Part shown: positions 60,156-64,000 of the stretch, piece by piece
Numbering within the stretch: position 1 is the first letter of the stretch
Layout of the letters: every line of letters begins with the position of its first letter
Assembly (NCBI RefSeq): GCF_000373565.1
Contig: NZ_KB891831.1
Coordinates: 435,330-499,329 of the forward strand
Origin: Streptomyces sp. HmicA12
GTDB lineage: Bacteria; Actinomycetota; Actinomycetes; Streptomycetales; Streptomycetaceae
Length of the DNA stretch: 64,000 nucleotides
Direction of reading: 5' to 3'
Notes under the pieces: generated by a model
Databases searched by the model: none
Seen by the model: the letters and a program-made list of their open reading frames with translations, nothing else
Told to the model about the DNA's origin: nothing
Position numbers and translations under genes: made by a program

Positions 60156-63086
60156 ATGCCGCTGCTGGAGCCGAAGCCGGAAGCCCTGCGTCCCGGGCCC
60201 CGCCCGTCGGGCCCTGCGCCCGACCGGGTGCCGGACCGGCAGGCGGGTGGCACGCCCGAGCCGCTGCGCACGGACCTGACCGAGCTGCTCGGCGCCGACA
60301 AGGTGCTCACGAAGGTCTCGGACCTGGTGCGCTACGCCTCGGACGCGAGCCCGTACCGCTTCGTGCCGCAGGTCGTGGTGGTCGCCGAGGACATCGACGA
60401 CGTGTCGGCCGTCATGTCGTACGCGCACGGCAAGAGCCGCGAGGTCGTCTTCCGCGCGGCGGGCACGTCGCTGAACGGACAGGCGCAGGGCGAGGACATC
60501 CTCGTCGACGTGCGGAAGTTCTGGGCGGGCGTCGAGGTCCTCGGCGACGGCGCGCGGGCCCGTATCGGCCCGGGCACCACGATCGTGCGGGCCAACGCCA
60601 CGCTCGCCCGGTACGGCCGCGTCCTCGGCCCGGACCCGGCGAGCGCCATCGCCTGCACGATCGGCGGCGTGGTGGCGAACAACGCGTCGGGCATGACCGC
60701 GGGCACGACCCGGAACTCGTACCGGACGGTCGCCTCACTCACCTTCGTGCTGCCGTCGGGGACGGTCGTCGACACCGGGGACCCACGGGCGGACGAGGAC
60801 CTCGCGCACGCCGAACCGGCGCTCTGCGAAGGCCTGTTGGCGATCAAGCGGGAGATCGAGGCGGATGCCGAACTGACGCGCCGCATCCGCGCCAAGTACG
60901 AGATCAAGAACACGAACGGATACCGGCTGGACGCGTTCCTCGACGGTGCGACGCCGGTCGAGATCCTGCGCGGTCTGATGGTGGGTTCGGAGGGCACCTT
61001 CGGCTTCATCTCCGACGTCGTCTTCGACACGCTGCCGTTGGAGCGCAAGGTCACGACGGCGCTGCTGTTCTTCCCCTCCCTCACGGCGGCCGCCGCGGCG
61101 GTGCCCGTCTTCAACGAGGCTGGGGCGCTGGCCGTGGAGCTGATGGACGGCAATACGTTGCGCGCGTCGGTCAGCGTGCAGGGAGTGCCGCAGGACTGGG
61201 CGCAGCTACCGAAGGAGACGACGGCGCTGCTGGTGGAGTTCCGCGCGCCCGACGAGGAGCGGCAGAAGGGTGACGAGCAGAAGGCCGCCGAGGTACTCGA
61301 AGGGCTTGAACTGGTCGCGCCCGTCGCCTCGGTGACCAATGAGTTCACCCGGGACGCGAAGACGATCGCCGGCTATTGGAAGGCCCGCAAGGCGTTCGTG
61401 ACGGCGGTCGGCGGATCGCGCCCCTCGGGCACCACGCTGATCACGGAGGACTTCGCCGTGCCGCCCGCGCGCCTCGCGGAGGCGTGCGAGGCGCTGCTCG
61501 AGCTGCAGACGCGGCACGGCTTCGACGCGGCCGTGGCGGGGCACGCCGCGCACGGCAATCTGCACTTCCTCCTGGCGTTCGACGCGGGCAAGCCCGCGGA
61601 CGTGGACCGGTACGCGGCCTTCATGGACGAGTTCTGCGCGCTGACCGTCGAGCGGTTCGACGGATCGCTCAAGGCCGAGCACGCCACGGGCCGCAACATC
61701 GCGCCGTTCCTGGAGCTCGAATGGGGCCCGCGGGCGACGGAGTTGATGTGGCGCACGAAGCAGGTCATCGACCCGGACGGGGTGCTCGCCCCGCGCATCG
61801 TCCTCGATCGCGACCCGAAGGCACATCTGCGCGGCCTGAAGACCATCCCGAAGGTCGAGCTCATCGCGGACCCGTGCATCGAGTGCGGCTTCTGCGAACC
61901 GACCTGCCCCAGCGAGGACTTGACCACGACACCGCGTCAACGCATCGTGCTGCGACGCGAGATGATGCGCCAGCCGTCCGGCTCTCCGGTCGAGGAGGCG
62001 CTGATCGACGCCTACGGATACGACGCGGTCGACACCTGCGCCGGGGACTCGACGTGCAAGCTGGCCTGCCCCGTCGGCATCGACACGGGTGCCTTCATGA
62101 AGAGCTTCCGGCATGCGCGGCACTCGCCCCGCGAGGAGAAGGTGGCCGCCCTCGCGGCGAAGAACTTCAAGGCCGTCGAGGCATCGGCACGGCTCGCGGT
62201 GGCGGCCGCCGACAAGATCGGTGACCGGCTCCTGACCTCCGTGACGTCCGTTGCCCGCAAGGCGATCCGTCCCGACCTCGTGCCCGAGTGGCTTCCGGAG
62301 ATCCCCGGGGCGGCCGCCCGCGCGCTGCCCCGCACCGCGCGCGAGGGCGCCACGGCGGTGTACTACCCGGCGTGTGTGAACCGCATCTTCGGCACTCCGG
62401 GGGACGTGCCGCTCCCCCAGGCCGTCGTCGCGGTCTCCGCGCGCGCGGGCAGGCCGGTGTGGATCCCGGACGACGTCGCGGGGACGTGCTGCGCCACGAT
62501 CTGGCACTCCAAGGGGTACGACGAGGGCAACACGGTCATGGCGAACCGGATCGTCGAGGCGGCCTGGGGCTGGACCGCGGGCGGTCGGCTTCCGCTGGTC
62601 GTGGACGCGTCCTCGTGCACGCTGGGCATCGCGCACGAGGTGGTGCCGTACCTCACGGACGACAACCGGGAGCTGCACAAGGAGCTGACGATCGTCGACT
62701 CCCTGGTGTGGGCGGCCGAGGAGCTGCTGCCGCGCCTCACGGTCGAGCGCACCGTGGGATCGGCGGTGCTGCACCCCACCTGTTCGATGGAACACCTCGG
62801 AGACGTCGCCCAGTTGAGAGCCGTCGCCGAGGCCTGCGCCGACGAGGTGGTGATCCCGGACGACGCGGGGTGCTGCGCGTTCGCGGGCGACCGCGGGATG
62901 CTGCACAAGGAGCTCACCGAGTCCGCGACCGCGAAGGAGGCCGCGGAGGTCACGTCCCGCTCCTACGACGCGCATCTCTCGGCGAACCGGATGTGCGAGG
63001 TGGGCATGGACCACGCCACGGGCCGCAGCTACTACTCCGTTCTCGTGGAGCTGGAGCGAGCCACTCGGCCCACACCGCCCACGTAG
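60156..63086 (+). CDS. FAD-linked D-lactate/D-2-hydroxyacid dehydrogenase with Fe-S domains (YdiJ/Dld type)
   Basis: The 976-residue enzyme joins three parts. The first is a VAO-type FAD domain (about 45-270; VVFRAAGTSLNGQAQGEDIL and TIGGVVANNASGMTAGTTRN). The second is a cap domain with C-terminal FAD-oxidase region (about 280-570; AGHAAHGNLHFLLAFDAGKP). The third is a Fe-S unit with two CxxCxxCxxxCP-type clusters (CIECGFCEPTCP and CAGDSTCKLACP) and two cysteine-rich domains of the heterodisulfide reductase type (AGTCCATIW, DDAGCCAFAGDRG). It oxidises D-lactate or a D-2-hydroxy acid and passes electrons to the membrane chain. ATG 60156 follows GAGGAGAGG. Confidence 0.9.
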   Translation: MPLLEPKPEALRPGPRPSGPAPDRVPDRQAGGTPEPLRTDLTELLGADKVLTKVSDLVRYASDASPYRFVPQVVVVAEDIDDVSAVMSYAHGKSREVVFRAAGTSLNGQAQGEDILVDVRKFWAGVEVLGDGARARIGPGTTIVRANATLARYGRVLGPDPASAIACTIGGVVANNASGMTAGTTRNSYRTVASLTFVLPSGTVVDTGDPRADEDLAHAEPALCEGLLAIKREIEADAELTRRIRAKYEIKNTNGYRLDAFLDGATPVEILRGLMVGSEGTFGFISDVVFDTLPLERKVTTALLFFPSLTAAAAAVPVFNEAGALAVELMDGNTLRASVSVQGVPQDWAQLPKETTALLVEFRAPDEERQKGDEQKAAEVLEGLELVAPVASVTNEFTRDAKTIAGYWKARKAFVTAVGGSRPSGTTLITEDFAVPPARLAEACEALLELQTRHGFDAAVAGHAAHGNLHFLLAFDAGKPADVDRYAAFMDEFCALTVERFDGSLKAEHATGRNIAPFLELEWGPRATELMWRTKQVIDPDGVLAPRIVLDRDPKAHLRGLKTIPKVELIADPCIECGFCEPTCPSEDLTTTPRQRIVLRREMMRQPSGSPVEEALIDAYGYDAVDTCAGDSTCKLACPVGIDTGAFMKSFRHARHSPREEKVAALAAKNFKAVEASARLAVAAADKIGDRLLTSVTSVARKAIRPDLVPEWLPEIPGAAARALPRTAREGATAVYYPACVNRIFGTPGDVPLPQAVVAVSARAGRPVWIPDDVAGTCCATIWHSKGYDEGNTVMANRIVEAAWGWTAGGRLPLVVDASSCTLGIAHEVVPYLTDDNRELHKELTIVDSLVWAAEELLPRLTVERTVGSAVLHPTCSMEHLGDVAQLRAVAEACADEVVIPDDAGCCAFAGDRGMLHKELTESATAKEAAEVTSRSYDAHLSANRMCEVGMDHATGRSYYSVLVELERATRPTPPT

Positions 63087-63090
63087 CCCG

Positions 63091-63130
63091 CCTTTGGACG
63101 GCCCGGTAGCCGTTCACGGAAGTCCAAAGG
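63091..63130. terminator. Hairpin after the dehydrogenase gene
   Basis: CCTTTGGAC (63091-63099) pairs with GTCCAAAGG (63122-63130). The second arm is part of GGAAGTCCAA, which is repeated at 63138-63147, so the stretch may also act as an operator for the next gene. Confidence 0.5.
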
Positions 63131-63243
63131 CTCAGTAAAGGAAGTCCAACTCCCTGACCACTTGGGGCTCTTGCGCCCCGCTCTCACCGCCTCCAGGGTG
63201 GCTTGCGTTTGCCACGCACCGCACCCACCATTCTGGAGGTCCG

Positions 63244-64000
63244 ATGCACGACGACAGCCTTCCCCTCAACACCCCCGAGCCCGAAGGCCGTTCACGCCGC
63301 GACGTGCTGCGCACGGCGGGCGTCGCGGGAGCCGGACTCGGCCTCGGGCTCGGCGCGCCGGGTTCGGCAACGGCACAGGCCGCGCCTGCCGCGGAGGAGA
63401 GTGCGGAGGTCGGCACGTCGCCGGCACGGCAGGGCGCGACGATGATCGGCGTCCCGTTCGAGCGGCGTTCCACGGTCCGCGTCGGGATCGTCGGTCTCGG
63501 CAACCGCGGCGGCAGCATGATCGACCTGTTCCTGGCGATGCCGGGCGTCCGGGTCGTCGCGCTGTGCGACCCGGTGAAGGACAAGACGGAGAAGGCCGCC
63601 GCCAAGGTGACGGCCGCGGGCCAGCCGGCTCCGGCGACGTACATCAAGGGCGATCACGACTACGAGAACCTGTGCAAGCGCGGGGACGTGGACTTCGTGT
63701 ACGTCGCGACTCCGTGGGACTGGCACTTCGAGATGGCGAAGACGGCGATGCTGAACGGCAAGCACGTCGGCGTCGAATGTCCCATCGCCCTCCAACTCGA
63801 CCAGCTGTGGGAGCTGGTGAACCTCTCCGAGCGCACTCGCAGGCACTGCATGCAGCTGGAGAACTGCTGTTACGGCCGTAACGAGATGCGGGTGCTGCGC
63901 ATGGCGCACGCGGGCAAGTTCGGCCGCCTCCTGCACGGGGCGGGGGCGTACAACCACGATCTGCGCGGCTTGATGTTCGACCCCGACTACTACGAGGGAC
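63244..64000 (+). CDS. Tat-exported Gfo/Idh/MocA-type glycosidase, GH109-like (cut by window end)
   Basis: The first 252 codons are present. A twin-arginine signal (SRRDVLRTAGVAGAGLGLGL) leads to an NAD-binding Rossmann domain (VRVGIVGLGNRGGSMIDLFL). Then come GH109 blocks: VDFVYVATPWDWHFEMAKTA, MLNGKHVGVECPIALQLDQL, MQLENCCYGRNEMRVLRMAH and YNHDLRGLMFDPDYYEG. GH109 enzymes split alpha-N-acetylgalactosaminides by an NAD-dependent oxidation-elimination path. ATG 63244 has GGAGGT upstream. The C-terminal part is beyond the window. Confidence 0.85.
   Translation, partial: MHDDSLPLNTPEPEGRSRRDVLRTAGVAGAGLGLGLGAPGSATAQAAPAAEESAEVGTSPARQGATMIGVPFERRSTVRVGIVGLGNRGGSMIDLFLAMPGVRVVALCDPVKDKTEKAAAKVTAAGQPAPATYIKGDHDYENLCKRGDVDFVYVATPWDWHFEMAKTAMLNGKHVGVECPIALQLDQLWELVNLSERTRRHCMQLENCCYGRNEMRVLRMAHAGKFGRLLHGAGAYNHDLRGLMFDPDYYEG

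Overview
The window is very high-GC actinobacterial DNA and looks like a Streptomyces chromosome. The evidence is near-saturated G/C third positions, many GTG starts (and one TTG start), twin-arginine exoproteins, ANTAR-only and GlxA-type regulators, GTGA start/stop overlaps, and a Cys-rich leader peptide before sulfur genes. The number of secreted enzymes and broken genes suggests an accessory region such as a chromosome arm; that is inference. No rRNA, tRNA, CRISPR array, transposase or integrase was seen.

Left third (1-22 kb): a TetR tail; an HTH-less LysR effector-domain protein with a basic tail; an MFS exporter coupled to an XRE-cupin regulator whose start codon overlaps that of a divergent acetyltransferase; two ANTAR proteins around an AraC regulator; a secreted CBM-pectate lyase; a GlxA regulator/DJ-1/quinone reductase run; a BrkB membrane protein; an exported two-subunit molybdenum hydroxylase; a degenerate adenylate-forming enzyme; a DEAD-box helicase; and a STAND-TPR protein.

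Middle (22-42 kb): the remains of an aromatic-degradation cluster (FCD regulator, extradiol dioxygenase, FAD monooxygenase) broken by deletions, frameshifts, a stop codon and a 13-copy heptamer repeat. Next is a leftward polysaccharide-use locus with a secreted lyase, an exported beta-propeller, a DeoR/LacI-hybrid regulator, a sugar ABC importer and a hydroxyacid dehydrogenase. Secreted GH92 mannosidase, phospholipase A2 and M28 aminopeptidase follow.

Island (about 42.2-50.7 kb): its right edge is the end of an intact yjbQ gene, and a displaced second yjbQ 3' end lies at its left edge. That is the pattern left when an element integrates into a gene's 3' end and rebuilds it. The island holds two leftward operons. 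One is a WXG100/type VII-type operon of four translationally linked genes. The other, ending at a strong hairpin, runs Crp/Fnr regulator, class III nucleotide-cyclase-like protein, large P-loop-like/helical-repeat protein, Pycsar-type membrane effector. This second operon is the best candidate for an undescribed system: a Pycsar-like cyclic-nucleotide defence module with two unusual extra components. Its function is inferred, not shown.

Right part (51-64 kb): a Cys-codon leader peptide with a possible attenuator before ssuCBAD (alkanesulfonate use), an FAD monooxygenase-like protein, a short MltG, a MarR/ABC-exporter pair around a shared operator, a large D-lactate-type FAD/Fe-S dehydrogenase, and the start of a GH109-type glycosidase cut by the window end.
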